The position numbers and the translations under genes were made by a program. A DNA stretch of 39,254 bases from a virus. The stretch's first letter is position 1. Each line of letters opens with the position of its first letter. Location: positions 1-39,254 of the IMG/VR virus record IMGVR_UViG_3300048837_001744, one strand, 5' to 3'. This document shows, piece by piece, positions 5,929 to 13,299 of the stretch. The notes beneath the pieces were generated by a model. It searched no databases. It worked only from the letters and a program-made list of their open reading frames with translations, and was not told the DNA's origin.

Positions 5929-7182
5929 TCAGACCGCGCGCACCACGTCGCGCGTCACCAGCGGCGCGCCGAGCTCCGCCGCCAGGTTCAGGCACGCCGT
6001 CACCGTGTTGTTCACGGCCAGCGGGTACAGCAGGCTCACCGGCGCGTTGCGCACGCCAGGGCGCAGCACCGTCAGCCGCTCCCGGATCGCCTCCACCGCG
6101 CCGTCGTCCATCAGCGTCGCCAGCTCGCGCCCGGCCAGCTTCGCGCGATGCTGCAGGTAGGCCTTCAGGTCGTTGCCCAGCGGCTGCAGCTCCACCATTT
6201 CGATGCGCTGCACCACCTCGCGCACGTCGTGGCGCTTCTCGTCGAGCTTGGCGCGCAGCTCCGGCTGCCCGAGCAGCAGGATGCCCAGCATCGGCTTGCG
6301 CCCGTTCAGCCGCATCCGCTCGTGCAGCCGCTTCAGGTGCTTCAACGTCGCGATCGGCAGCGAATGCGCCTCCTCGATCAGCAGCAGGTGGCTGTTGCCC
6401 GCCGTCGTGCTGTCGACGAGCAGGCGCTCCACCTGGCGCGTGCGCTTCTCCAGCGTCTGCGCCACCACCGCCAGGCGATCGAGCGTCAGCGCGATCGCGC
6501 ACAAGATGTCGCCCGCCTTGAGCACCTTGCCGCGCGAATCGTTGTCCTCCATCCCCAGCACGCTCGGCTCGATCACCACCGTCGGCTTGCGGTCCGTCGC
6601 GATGCGCTCCTTCAGGTCCGCCAGCAGCGTCGTCTTGCCCGCGCCGCTCTCGCCCGTCACCCCCACGAAGCGCGCGTTCACCGCCGCCTGCCAGCACGCC
6701 TCCCGCACGAAGCGGATCTCCCCGTTGGCGAACATCTGCTCGGCGCTCTCCACCTCCCCGTCGAACGGGTTCACGAACAGCTCGAACGCCTTGCGTGCGG
6801 CCGGGCTCAGGGTCTGCTTTGCGAGTAACACGTCGGTCTCCTTCGGTTCGGGTTTGCGTGGCGGGGTCGCCACATGGGTGCGCTTGCGCACGTGCGCATG
6901 GAACGCGCCGTCGATCTGCTCGTCGCTGCCGCCGCGCGCCGCCAGCAGCTCGCGCAGCGCGTGGCGGATCTGCTCGGCATCGGTGCGCGCGGGCCAGCGG
7001 TTGCTGTCCACCAGGTCGAAGATCGCCGTCCGCGAAATGCCCGCCGCGCCCGCCATCTCCGCCAGCGAAATGCCCAGCTCGCGGCAGATCGATCCCAGCT
7101 CCAGGCGCACGCCCTCGGGCGGCTGCGCCGGGTCGAACGGCCGCGCGATGCGCGCCATCCGCTGGCTGCGCGTGCCGCTCAT
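5929..7182 (-). CDS. B: Transposition protein B (AAA+ ATPase)
   Basis: The 417-residue protein has an N-terminal helix-turn-helix (about 35-60, GISLAEMAGAAGISRTAIFDLV) and a C-terminal AAA+ ATPase with Walker A GESGAGKT (177-184), Walker B HLLLIEE (265-271) and the sensor stretch ILLLGQPEL (301-309). This is the TniB/MuB-like partner that binds target DNA, activates the transposase and gives target immunity. It is longer than MuB (312 residues), as in the B3-like branch. The ATG at 7182 overlaps the transposase stop as ATGA, so A and B are coupled. Confidence 0.92.
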   Translation of the reverse strand: MSGTRSQRMARIARPFDPAQPPEGVRLELGSICRELGISLAEMAGAAGISRTAIFDLVDSNRWPARTDAEQIRHALRELLAARGGSDEQIDGAFHAHVRKRTHVATPPRKPEPKETDVLLAKQTLSPAARKAFELFVNPFDGEVESAEQMFANGEIRFVREACWQAAVNARFVGVTGESGAGKTTLLADLKERIATDRKPTVVIEPSVLGMEDNDSRGKVLKAGDILCAIALTLDRLAVVAQTLEKRTRQVERLLVDSTTAGNSHLLLIEEAHSLPIATLKHLKRLHERMRLNGRKPMLGILLLGQPELRAKLDEKRHDVREVVQRIEMVELQPLGNDLKAYLQHRAKLAGRELATLMDDGAVEAIRERLTVLRPGVRNAPVSLLYPLAVNNTVTACLNLAAELGAPLVTRDVVRAV

Positions 7183-9044
7183 GGCGTGGTGCCTCCGGCT
7201 ACGACACGCAGCCCGCCCTCGGCCGGCGCCGGGTGGTCCGTCATGTACTGCGCCGCGAGCTGCGCGCACAGCGCGTCCACCTGGTCCTCCGGCGCGCCCT
7301 CGGCGCCGAAGCGCTGGCTCACCCACGCGAACACGCGCTGCGCGTCGTACGCGTCGGCCAGGCCGAGCCGCGCCAGCCCGGCGCGGATCGCTTTGCACGC
7401 ATCCACCGGGTTCAGCCGCGCCGGCTCCACGTTGCGCGCGGCGGCGTCGAGCGCCGTGCCGCGCTTGGGCATGAACGCCGGCAGCACCGCCTCGGCGGCG
7501 CGCTTGAACGGGTCCACCCGCCCGCCGAAGACCAGCGCGCCGGCCTCCTGCGCCCGCTCGGCCGCCGCCACGCGCTCCTTCGTCGTGGCGCCCTCGGGCA
7601 GCGCCTGCACCTGCTGCGCATCGCCGTAGCTGCGCAGCAGCACCGCGTCGCGGTTGTGCTCCAGCACCCCGCGATGCGACGCGCGCAGCTCCTCGCCGAT
7701 CACCGGGCCGTCCAGGCGCCGGCCCACGTCGTCGAGCTCCAGCGGCGCCACCGTGATCCAGCGCTGCTCGCCCGTCGCCTCGTCCACGTAGCCAACGTCG
7801 ATCGCCGGCATGCGGTACGGGTTGAGCACCACCTCCACCTTCGCGCCCGCCATCACCCCCGGCACGTATCGCACGTCGTAGCGGCGGCTGCCGAAGCTCC
7901 GGTGCGCGAACTGCACCTCGAGGTTGTTGTTCACGCGCGCCAGACGCGGGTGCGTCGTCACCAGCTCGCGCATCACGTCCTCGGGCGGCGCCAGACGCAA
8001 CTGCTCGGCAGTGATCGTCAGCCAAAGCGCGTGGCGCGTGTTTCCGTAGCGCGTATGGATCGCCTGCGCGCCGTACACGTTGGCCCACGTCAGCGCCTTC
8101 GCGTTCAGGTCCTCGAGGCTCTCCACGCGCGCAAACCGCAGGCTGCTCTCGAAATGCAGCTCCACCAGGTGGTGTGCCTTCTCCACCGAACCGTTCGCCC
8201 GGCTGTTGCGCCGCTCGTGCACGATCACGCGGATATCCATGCGATCGCAAAGGTTCAGCACTGCCGCGCTCGTGTTCGCGCTGCCCATGTCCATCTGCAG
8301 GATGAACGGCACACCGTGCATCACGTGCGCCGCCCGGCCTGCGGCATCGAGCTTCGGCGCAAAGCACCAGATCAGGAAGTCGGCCAGATGCAGCGCGCAC
8401 TCGCTGCCCAGGTAGTAGCGCGTCAGCAGCTCATGCTCGTAATGGTCGGCCACCGTGTAGCGGATCAGTCGTTCCTGCTGCACGCGCGTCAGGTTGGCGG
8501 GCTTGTTCTTGTAGAACTCCGCCTCGTCCATCACCTGCAGACCGGTCGCGTTCGAGAGGTAGTACGCCACGCACACTGACGCGTCCACCTGCCACACGTG
8601 GTTCGGGTGCAGGCTGCGCTGCTCGACGGACGGCGTCGGCCGCGTCATCTGGCTCGGGTGCAGGCCATGCTCCGTCAGCAGCGTCGCGAGCCGTCCTGGC
8701 GAAAGCGCGGTCGAGATCTCGCCGTTCTCCCGCAGCATCTGCACCGCCGTATCGAACGTCATGATGCGCCGCCCCGTCTTGCGAAACGTCCCCGTCAGCG
8801 CCGCGCTCAGCTGCTCCAGTTCTGCCCGCTGCACGCCGCGCGCGCCGGCATCGGTGCGCCGCTTGCGCCCGCTGTCGTGCCGCAGGTGCTGTGCCAGCCA
8901 GCGGTGCACCGTCGCCGGCGCCACGCCCAGGTGCTGCGCCGCGCGCGCCACGATCGGCGCCTTCGCGCCGTGCGGGGCTGCCGCCAGCTCCCGGCGTACC
9001 GCGTCCAGGTGCAGCGTCTGCGCCGCGTTCAGGTTCTGGGCCAT
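7179..9044 (-). CDS. A: DDE transposase A
   Basis: A 621-residue integrase-fold transposase. The N-terminal third has an HTH (IVARAAQHLGVAPATVHRWLAQH, about 31-53) for end binding. The catalytic core shows D154 (WQVDAS), D252 (LQMDMGSANTS) and E288 (NGSVEKAHH), with 35 residues between the second Asp and the Glu, the DD35E pattern. A beta-barrel follows (about 370-440) and a C-terminal helical region likely contacts B. The enzyme nicks phage ends and joins them to target DNA in lysogeny and replication. The length is close to MuA (663). The ATG at 9044 is preceded by GAGG. All catalytic residues are present. Confidence 0.93.
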   Translation of the reverse strand: MAQNLNAAQTLHLDAVRRELAAAPHGAKAPIVARAAQHLGVAPATVHRWLAQHLRHDSGRKRRTDAGARGVQRAELEQLSAALTGTFRKTGRRIMTFDTAVQMLRENGEISTALSPGRLATLLTEHGLHPSQMTRPTPSVEQRSLHPNHVWQVDASVCVAYYLSNATGLQVMDEAEFYKNKPANLTRVQQERLIRYTVADHYEHELLTRYYLGSECALHLADFLIWCFAPKLDAAGRAAHVMHGVPFILQMDMGSANTSAAVLNLCDRMDIRVIVHERRNSRANGSVEKAHHLVELHFESSLRFARVESLEDLNAKALTWANVYGAQAIHTRYGNTRHALWLTITAEQLRLAPPEDVMRELVTTHPRLARVNNNLEVQFAHRSFGSRRYDVRYVPGVMAGAKVEVVLNPYRMPAIDVGYVDEATGEQRWITVAPLELDDVGRRLDGPVIGEELRASHRGVLEHNRDAVLLRSYGDAQQVQALPEGATTKERVAAAERAQEAGALVFGGRVDPFKRAAEAVLPAFMPKRGTALDAAARNVEPARLNPVDACKAIRAGLARLGLADAYDAQRVFAWVSQRFGAEGAPEDQVDALCAQLAAQYMTDHPAPAEGGLRVVAGGTTP

Positions 9045-9056
9045 CGCAGCGCGCCC

Positions 9057-10052
9057 TCAGCCGTTGTTCGCCGCCGTCGCCGGCACCGTGATGTCCGGGT
9101 CATCCAGCAGGCTCAGCCAGGCCGGGCGCACCTGCATCGCCTCGGCCAGGCTGACCTCGATGCCGTGCTCGTCGATGATCTCGGCCAGCCGCACCGCCAG
9201 GTAGCGGATCGCCTCCGCCGCGTGGTCGCGCATCGCCTTGCGCGGGCTGCCCATGATTGGTTCGGCCACGTTGGCCAACTTCATGAAGTTCACCTCGGCG
9301 CCGTTCGTCGCCTCGCGCAGCGCCTCGAGCTGGCGTTGCTCCTCCTCGGTCCGGGCCACGAGCTCGGGCCGCGGCTGGAACGTCGCCTTCGCCAGCAGCG
9401 CCGCCTCCCGCTCGGACGCCTTGTCCAGCAGCTGCTGGCGCGCCGCCGCGATGCCCTGGGCTTCCTCGACTTTCTTGGTGAGAAGGGCCTTTTCGCGGGC
9501 GTGCTTCGAGATCACCGACTCCGCCAGGTCGACGAACGCATCGCGGTCGCCGGTCTTCGCGACTTCGATCAGCGCCACCCGCTCGTCAGCGGGGACGGCG
9601 CGCAGGTCGCGCATGGTGCCCGCTCCGATGCCCAGGCGCTGCAGGGAATCGACGGCATCCGCGCCGAGGGTCTTGAGGTTCCGCAGGTCGAGATCGACGG
9701 CCTCGCGCGAACGGCCGAGGCAGACATCGCAGAACTCGTCAAAAGTGGTAACGGTTACCAGTTTTCCACCCGCCCCGCTGGCCTTCATCCCCCGGTACGC
9801 CTTCGTGTCCTTGAACTGCTGCAAGGCCAGCAATTCGGTAACGGTTACCACTTTTGCGACCGCGTCGACCACTTCGCGTCGGCCGCGCAGGCGACCGACG
9901 AGCTCGCTGAACGTGAGCTGCTCGGCAGAGACCGCCGACTCCAGTCCCGCCAGCGCATCGGCGGCCTGCGTGCCGATGGTCAGCGCTGCGGCGTCGGCGA
10001 TCACGTCTTGTCCGGCCGCCGGAGAGGTGGCCTGCTTGCGTGGGCGTCCCAT
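9057..10052 (-). CDS. Early coiled-coil DNA-associated protein with two palindromes in its gene
   Basis: The 331-residue protein has a basic N-terminus (MGRPRKQ), a region with VVTVTELLALQQF and, 30 residues later, LVTVTTFDEFCDVCLGRSREAVDLDLRNLKTLG, then LPADERVALIEVAKTGD-like helical segments and a long charged coiled coil. It resembles phage ParB-like or replication-associated proteins only loosely, so I name no family. The ATG at 10052 has AAGGA 9 bases upstream; the ATG three codons earlier would be too close to it. The gene lies between an IclR-like regulator and the transposase. Its DNA carries two copies of GGTAACGGTTACC in unusual A+T-rich codons (see repeats). Confidence 0.6.
   Translation of the reverse strand: MGRPRKQATSPAAGQDVIADAAALTIGTQAADALAGLESAVSAEQLTFSELVGRLRGRREVVDAVAKVVTVTELLALQQFKDTKAYRGMKASGAGGKLVTVTTFDEFCDVCLGRSREAVDLDLRNLKTLGADAVDSLQRLGIGAGTMRDLRAVPADERVALIEVAKTGDRDAFVDLAESVISKHAREKALLTKKVEEAQGIAAARQQLLDKASEREAALLAKATFQPRPELVARTEEEQRQLEALREATNGAEVNFMKLANVAEPIMGSPRKAMRDHAAEAIRYLAVRLAEIIDEHGIEVSLAEAMQVRPAWLSLLDDPDITVPATAANNG
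9741..9765. repeat. 25-bp near-perfect palindrome, site 1 (core GGTAACGGTTACC)
   Basis: Twelve-base arms (aaaagtggtaac / gttaccagtttt) flank a single central G with one mismatch; the 15-base core 9746-9760 is perfect. It lies inside the coding region of the early coiled-coil gene. Such a long symmetric site is typical of a dimeric protein's binding site (operator, parS-like centromere or replication site). Confidence 0.65.
9837..9855. repeat. Second copy of the palindrome core with one conserved arm
   Basis: The same 13-base core GGTAACGGTTACC recurs at 9837-9849, 90 bp from site 1. Its right arm (gttaccactttt) is the exact complement of the site 1 left arm, so the two sites are inverted relative to each other beyond the core. 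The left arm is not conserved. Confidence 0.6.
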
Positions 10053-10057
10053 GTTCG

Positions 10058-10429
10058 TCATTCCTTGTTGGTGATCGTGTAGCGGTCCAAGGTGCGCGCC
10101 AGATCCGCCGAAGTGGCGCCGACGCCTCGTGTGAAGCGATGGCGGATTTCCTCGAGCCGGCGTGCCGCCGTGTCGATCGCGATCAAGTGCTTGATCCCGA
10201 CCTGCACCGGCGCCGGCCCCAGCCGCCACAGCCCCGTCTCCGGCACCCGCTCGGCGAAGCCGCCCTCGGCCAGGTTGGCCAGGTCGCGCGTCGCCACGCT
10301 CGCGCTGCAGCCCTGCAGCTTCGCGATCTCGCCCGGCGCCAGGCCCGTCACCTCGTTGCCGGCCAGCAGAGTGATCAGCTTGAGCAGCCGCTGCTGCGGC
10401 TCGCACGTGTAGCTCGCGCCGGCGCTCAT
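10058..10429 (-). CDS. IclR-like HTH regulator of the early operon
   Basis: A 123-residue protein made of an IclR-type winged helix (LLKLITLLAGNEVTGLAPGEIAKLQGCSASVATRDLANLAEGGFAERV, about residues 15-62) and a short helical C-terminus (HLIAIDTAARRLEEIRHRF). It lacks the effector domain of full IclR proteins, so it is probably a small phage-specific DNA-binding protein. The ATG at 10429 overlaps the upstream stop (ATGA), and its own stop overlaps the following start. Confidence 0.7.
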   Translation of the reverse strand: MSAGASYTCEPQQRLLKLITLLAGNEVTGLAPGEIAKLQGCSASVATRDLANLAEGGFAERVPETGLWRLGPAPVQVGIKHLIAIDTAARRLEEIRHRFTRGVGATSADLARTLDRYTITNKE

Positions 10430-10749
10430 GCCTGCGCCTCGCCGCGCGTGCCGCCGTAGGGCACCGGCCACTGCTGCTCGTACACGCGCGGCAGCGCCAG
10501 CTCCTCGTCGGTCGTGAACACCGGGTACAGCGCCTTCATCAGGCGCAGACCGAGCGTCGGCTCGACGCGCTCGAGCGTCTCCCACAGCTGCGCGATCGCT
10601 GCGGTGCGCAAGTTCTCCCAGGCGTCGGGTGCGTTCGGCTGGCCGGCGGCGCGGCGCAAGTCCTGCGCCGCTTTCAGCGCGTGGTGGGCGGCCTCGGTCT
10701 GCTGCACGAACAGGCGCAGCTCGGTGTGGGCGACGGACAGGGGTGTCAT
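10426..10749 (-). CDS. Hypothetical early protein
   Basis: The 107-residue product is mostly helical (ELRLFVQQTEAAHHALKAAQDLRRAAG, then ENLRTAAIAQLWETLERVEP) with a C-terminal part containing ALYPVFTTDEELALPRVYEQQWPV. I do not recognise it. It is coupled on both sides by 4-base overlaps between the second BcepMu-gp16-like gene and the IclR-like gene, which supports its being real. Confidence 0.6.
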   Translation of the reverse strand: MTPLSVAHTELRLFVQQTEAAHHALKAAQDLRRAAGQPNAPDAWENLRTAAIAQLWETLERVEPTLGLRLMKALYPVFTTDEELALPRVYEQQWPVPYGGTRGEAQA

Positions 10750-11267
10750 AGCACGGGACTCCTCGTTAGGTTGCCGAAAACGTAGTAGGGCTTGCGCTCG
10801 CCGGCGTTCGGGCCGTCAAAGTTGGCGGGCGTGTCGGCGATGTCGACCAGCGCCGCGGCCAGCGCGCGCAGATCGCCCGTGGTGGTCGGGCGGCAGCTCT
10901 TGGGCCCCAAGATTTCGCAGATCACGCCGTCGTCCAGAACGGACACGACGAGGCGCTCTTCGGGGCCGCTGGAATCGCAGCAGGTCTCGGTTCTCGGGCC
11001 GTGATCCGATGCCGCCTTGAAGCGCTCCACGTCCGCGACGTGCCCCGCCTTCAGGCCGAGTGCGACGGCGCAGCGATGCGCCTCTCCGAGATGCCCGCGC
11101 AGGCGCGAGTGCGGCCTGAGCAGCGCGCTGACCAACGACCTCGTGAAGCCGTTCGCGCGTGCCCATGCCGAAATCGAAACGCCGGCTTCGGCGAACTCTC
11201 TTCGCACGTCTGCGATGGTCTTGGCGCCTCCAGACTCCATCCGCGCGGGGCTGACCTGGCGGCTCAT
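10746..11267 (-). CDS. BcepMu gp16-like DNA-binding protein, long form
   Basis: Residues 15-80 of this 173-residue protein (IADVRREFAEAGVSISAWARANGFTRSLVSALL, then a RCAVALGLK segment) parallel the upstream protein and the BcepMu gp16 family of phage HTH proteins. The C-terminal half is a different module (ERLVVSVLDDGVICEILGPKSCRPTTTGDLRALAAALVDIAD) that could be a dimerisation or ligand domain. The ATG at 11267 overlaps the upstream stop as TGATG. The gene pair looks like a duplication in which this copy gained a tail. A role in early control (Ner-like) is likely but unproven. Confidence 0.6.
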   Translation of the reverse strand: MSRQVSPARMESGGAKTIADVRREFAEAGVSISAWARANGFTRSLVSALLRPHSRLRGHLGEAHRCAVALGLKAGHVADVERFKAASDHGPRTETCCDSSGPEERLVVSVLDDGVICEILGPKSCRPTTTGDLRALAAALVDIADTPANFDGPNAGERKPYYVFGNLTRSPVL

Positions 11268-11515
11268 CAGGCGCCCCCCGTCATCGCCTGCACCGCGCTC
11301 ATGCCGGCGGCCGGCACCACGCCGTCCTTCATCCCGAGCGCCACGGCCACGCGGTGGCTCGCGCCGCGCTTGCATCGCTTGGTGCCGGCCAGGATCTGGT
11401 ACACGAGCGACGGGCTCACCCGCATCTCGCGGGCGAACGAGCGGATCGACACGCCGCGCCGGTCGAACTCGGCGCGTGCCTCGGCGGGGGTTTTGAGGCG
11501 TTTCTTCGCGTTCAT
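11267..11515 (-). CDS. BcepMu gp16-like HTH protein (probable Ner-type early regulator)
   Basis: The 82-residue product has LKTPAEARAEFDRRGVSIRSFAREMRVSPSLVYQILAGTKRCKRGASHRVAVALGMK, the pattern of the BcepMu gp16 family. As the first full gene of the leftward early operon, beside the repressor region, it occupies the place of ner in Mu, a negative regulator of early transcription. Its ATG lacks a ribosome site; instead it overlaps the stop of an 8-codon leader ORF that has one, so translation is probably coupled. Confidence 0.7.
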   Translation of the reverse strand: MNAKKRLKTPAEARAEFDRRGVSIRSFAREMRVSPSLVYQILAGTKRCKRGASHRVAVALGMKDGVVPAAGMSAVQAMTGGA

Positions 11516-11538
11516 GGCTGTGCAAAAATGGTGTGCAT
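11512..11538 (-). CDS. 8-codon leader peptide MHTIFAQP coupled to the Ner-like gene
   Basis: An AAGG sits about 8 bases before the ATG at 11538. The ORF reads MHTIFAQP and its TGA overlaps the ATG of the next gene as ATGA at 11512-11515. The next gene has no ribosome site of its own, so this short ORF probably delivers ribosomes to it. Confidence 0.4.
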   Translation of the reverse strand: MHTIFAQP

Positions 11539-11565
11539 AGGTGCTACCTTGAAAGGGTGCGCGAC

Positions 11566-11844
11566 ATGGCGGAGGAACCGGCAGGCACGGCACTGACGGA
11601 GGAGGACAAGCTCAAGCTCGGCGGACTGCTGCGCATGGTTCTCGACCTCATGGCGAAGGAGTCCGCCGCGCGGCTCGCCGGCGCACTGCTGTTCGCCGAA
11701 CTGGCCAGCCGAGAGCCAGAAACAGCCCAGCGAATAACCCGACAACTGCGCGAGTCCGCTGCGATGCCGCTGGGCGCCGGTGTTGCCCAGGCGATCGAAG
11801 AGTTGGCCGCGACGTGGCAGGAAGCTGCTGACGCAGAGCGGTGA
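11566..11844 (+). CDS. Small helical protein divergent from the early operon
   Basis: A 92-residue, highly charged and probably all-helical protein (LTEEDKLKLGGLLRMVLDLMAKESAARLAG, ITRQLRESAAM, AIEELAATWQEAADAER). AAGGG 8 bases before the ATG at 11566 supports the start. It lies between the leftward early genes and the repressor and is transcribed toward the repressor. It may be a regulator acting with it. Only 27 bases separate its start from the leader ORF on the other strand, so each direction's promoter must sit inside the opposing gene. No family is recognised. Confidence 0.55.
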   Translation: MAEEPAGTALTEEDKLKLGGLLRMVLDLMAKESAARLAGALLFAELASREPETAQRITRQLRESAAMPLGAGVAQAIEELAATWQEAADAER

Positions 11845-12004
11845 GCACCTCACGAATCTGGCTTGCGGACAAGGAGTGCTCGCCCTTCATGTACTCCGTC
11901 GCTACCCAATCGCCTGCCCACAGGACCCGCGCGCCGCCCTCACTCTGGCCTCCGCATTGCTGCGCCGCGTCCATCGAAACGGGGGGTGTCGGTTGATTTG
12001 GCAT
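11648..12004 (-). CDS. Possible leaderless early ORF, antisense to the small helical gene
   Basis: A 118-residue open frame whose first ~65 residues look protein-like (GDWVATEYMKGEHSLSASQIREVLTALRQQL) while the rest, antisense to the plus-strand gene 11566-11844, is Arg-rich and looks like a shadow. Its ATG falls exactly where transcription from the proposed leftward promoter would start, so a leaderless message is possible. It has no ribosome site. It may be a truncated or frameshifted old gene. Confidence 0.3.
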   Translation of the reverse strand: MPNQPTPPVSMDAAQQCGGQSEGGARVLWAGDWVATEYMKGEHSLSASQIREVLTALRQQLPATSRPTLRSPGQHRRPAASQRTRAVVGLFAGLFLALGWPVRRTAVRRRAARRTPSP

Positions 12005-12020
12005 GGTGAGAGTATCTATC
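11993..12020 (+). promoter_or_regulatory. Candidate repressor promoter (rightward)
   Basis: TTGATT (11993-11998) with TCTATC (12015-12020) at a 16-base spacing is a weak sigma70-like pair pointing to the repressor at 12061. Its -10 overlaps that of the leftward promoter, so the two would interfere. Confidence 0.3.
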
Positions 12021-12040
12021 CATTCGGTAAGTCACGTCAA
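12011..12040 (-). promoter_or_regulatory. Candidate early promoter (leftward)
   Basis: On the minus strand TTGACG (12040-12035) is followed 18 bases later by GATACT (12016-12011), a sigma70-like pair that would start RNA near 12004 and transcribe the whole early operon. It sits just upstream of the repressor gene, as Pe does in Mu. Confidence 0.5.
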
Positions 12041-12071
12041 TACCAGTTGGAGTTACTTCTTTGGGTGACTT
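12029..12071. promoter_or_regulatory. Three AAGT(C/A)AC heptamers, candidate repressor operator
   Basis: AAGTCAC at 12029-12035 (plus), AAGTAAC at 12058-12052 (minus) and AAGTCAC at 12071-12065 (minus) cluster within 43 bp that includes the leftward promoter's -35 box and the repressor start codon. Inverted heptamers around a CI-type gene are a usual operator layout. Confidence 0.4.
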
Positions 12072-12531
12072 GGACGCCAATGCAATAGGCGCGCGCATCC
12101 GCGAGCTGCGCGGCTCGGCCACGCAGAAGGCGTTTGCGGAGTTGCTGGGCGCGAGCCTCGTTTCCATCTCGCGCTACGAGTCCGGCGAGCGAACACCGAG
12201 CGCCGAATTCCTCGTCAGCATCTCGTTCAAGCTCGGGCGCAGGATCGATCCCATCTGGCTCTTGACGGGTTACGGTGCAGGTCCCGACAAGCCCGTGCTC
12301 ACGCCGCGCGAGGCATGGCTCCTCTCGCACTACCGCAGCGTCGGCGATGCGGGTCAGCGCGCGATCGACACGCTGGCCGCGACGCTGGCCGGCGCCTCGC
12401 CGGCGCCGGCGCCAGCGCGAGGGCAGCACTACCACGCCCCGATCAGTGGCGTAGCCGGCCGCGACATCGTGAGCGGTGGCGATGTGCGCATTCGCAACGA
12501 AGGGGGCCGAGCCAAGCCCTCGAAGAAGTAG
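12061..12531 (+). CDS. c: Cro/CI-type phage repressor
   Basis: The 156-residue protein has a classic HTH_3 domain (IGARIRELRGSATQKAFAELLGASLVSISRYESGERTPSAEFLVSISFKLG, about 9-59) followed by DPIWLLTGYG, as in many phage repressors. The C-terminal part lacks a LexA/S24 peptidase, so induction by RecA-driven self-cleavage is not expected. The tail holds HYHAPISGVAGRDI (123-136), a motif shared with the zinc-ribbon protein at 14175. The start is a TTG with GGAG 8 bases upstream. It faces the early promoter, the place of the c repressor. Confidence 0.8.
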   Translation: MGDLDANAIGARIRELRGSATQKAFAELLGASLVSISRYESGERTPSAEFLVSISFKLGRRIDPIWLLTGYGAGPDKPVLTPREAWLLSHYRSVGDAGQRAIDTLAATLAGASPAPAPARGQHYHAPISGVAGRDIVSGGDVRIRNEGGRAKPSKK

Positions 12532-12535
12532 CGCC

Positions 12536-13279
12536 ATGTCGAAGGTCTCGCGCTTGCTGCGAGATACTGTGAGCGCTGTGCTCAAGCTCATCCAGCGCCA
12601 CCATCGCGCCGCGGTCATACTCCCCGCGGCGATCCTCGCAGCCTCTTGCGATCGTCCGTTGGGCACCACGCCGGCCGAAGCGCCACAGGCTGGCGCATCG
12701 GCGCAGCCTGCGCCGGCAGTTGCACCGGCGCCGCCGCCCGCGCCGCCGTCGCTGTTCGGCTTCACCCTCGGCGAGCCGATGACGGTCCCCGCAAAGCCAT
12801 GCCCCAAGCGGACGAAGCAATCGATGCCGGACGATCCGCCGTATTGCCTCGCATCGTCAGCCGACGCCGTCCACCTCTTCACAAGCCGCCCGCACTTCGG
12901 CGGGCAATGGCTCATCTTCCGAGGGGACCAACTCCCCGACTGGGTACTCGATGACACGCTTGAGGTCGAGATCGTCGACGGCCGCGTCGAACGCATCCTC
13001 GCGCTGACCACCGCAACCGCGCCCTCGGCCGACATCGAACGCGCCCTGCATGCCAAGTTCGGCCGGCCGACGAGCGCGGTCCCCGGCAAACTGCAAAATG
13101 GCTTAGGCCTGACATTCGAAACTGTCGAGCTCGAATGGGTCGCGAAAGCAGGCCACATCACCTATCAGTCCATACTCCCCGGGTCGTCGCGCGCGGGCGC
13201 CGTCACCGCGGCAACCTGGGCCAGCGACAAGCGCCTGAACGACGCGGCGCAACGCTCACAGCCGCAACGGCCGCTCTGA
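12536..13279 (+). CDS. Predicted lipoprotein, probable lysogenic cargo
   Basis: The 247-residue protein has a long basic N-region, a hydrophobic segment and a lipobox (ILAASC, Cys at about residue 38), so it should be lipid-anchored after export. A Pro/Ala-rich linker (about 45-80) leads to a globular domain with FGFTLGEPM and two Cys in the CPKRTKQSMPDDPPYC segment that could form a disulfide. It lies 4 bases after the repressor stop and may be transcribed with it in the lysogen, typical of a moron gene that changes the host surface. Function unknown; superinfection exclusion is one possibility. Confidence 0.65.
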   Translation: MSKVSRLLRDTVSAVLKLIQRHHRAAVILPAAILAASCDRPLGTTPAEAPQAGASAQPAPAVAPAPPPAPPSLFGFTLGEPMTVPAKPCPKRTKQSMPDDPPYCLASSADAVHLFTSRPHFGGQWLIFRGDQLPDWVLDDTLEVEIVDGRVERILALTTATAPSADIERALHAKFGRPTSAVPGKLQNGLGLTFETVELEWVAKAGHITYQSILPGSSRAGAVTAATWASDKRLNDAAQRSQPQRPL

Positions 13280-13299
13280 AGCTGTTCTGACCGCGCCCC

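Noticed and set aside
4075-6828. 917-codon plus-strand open frame over the early genes
   Set aside because: Its product is Arg/Gln/His-rich low-complexity and it is antisense to genes with clear domains and coupled starts, including most of transposition gene B; long open shadows are normal at this GC content.
11512-11853. 113-codon minus-strand frame through the leader ORF
   Set aside because: Most of it is antisense to the gene 11566-11844 and rich in Arg, Leu and Cys; only its last eight codons have a ribosome site and coupling.
13090-13105. gcaaaatggctta, similar to gcaaaaatggctta near the left end (211-224)
   Set aside because: It lies inside the lipoprotein gene, differs by an inserted A and has no neighbouring copy, so chance similarity is more likely than an internal transposase site.
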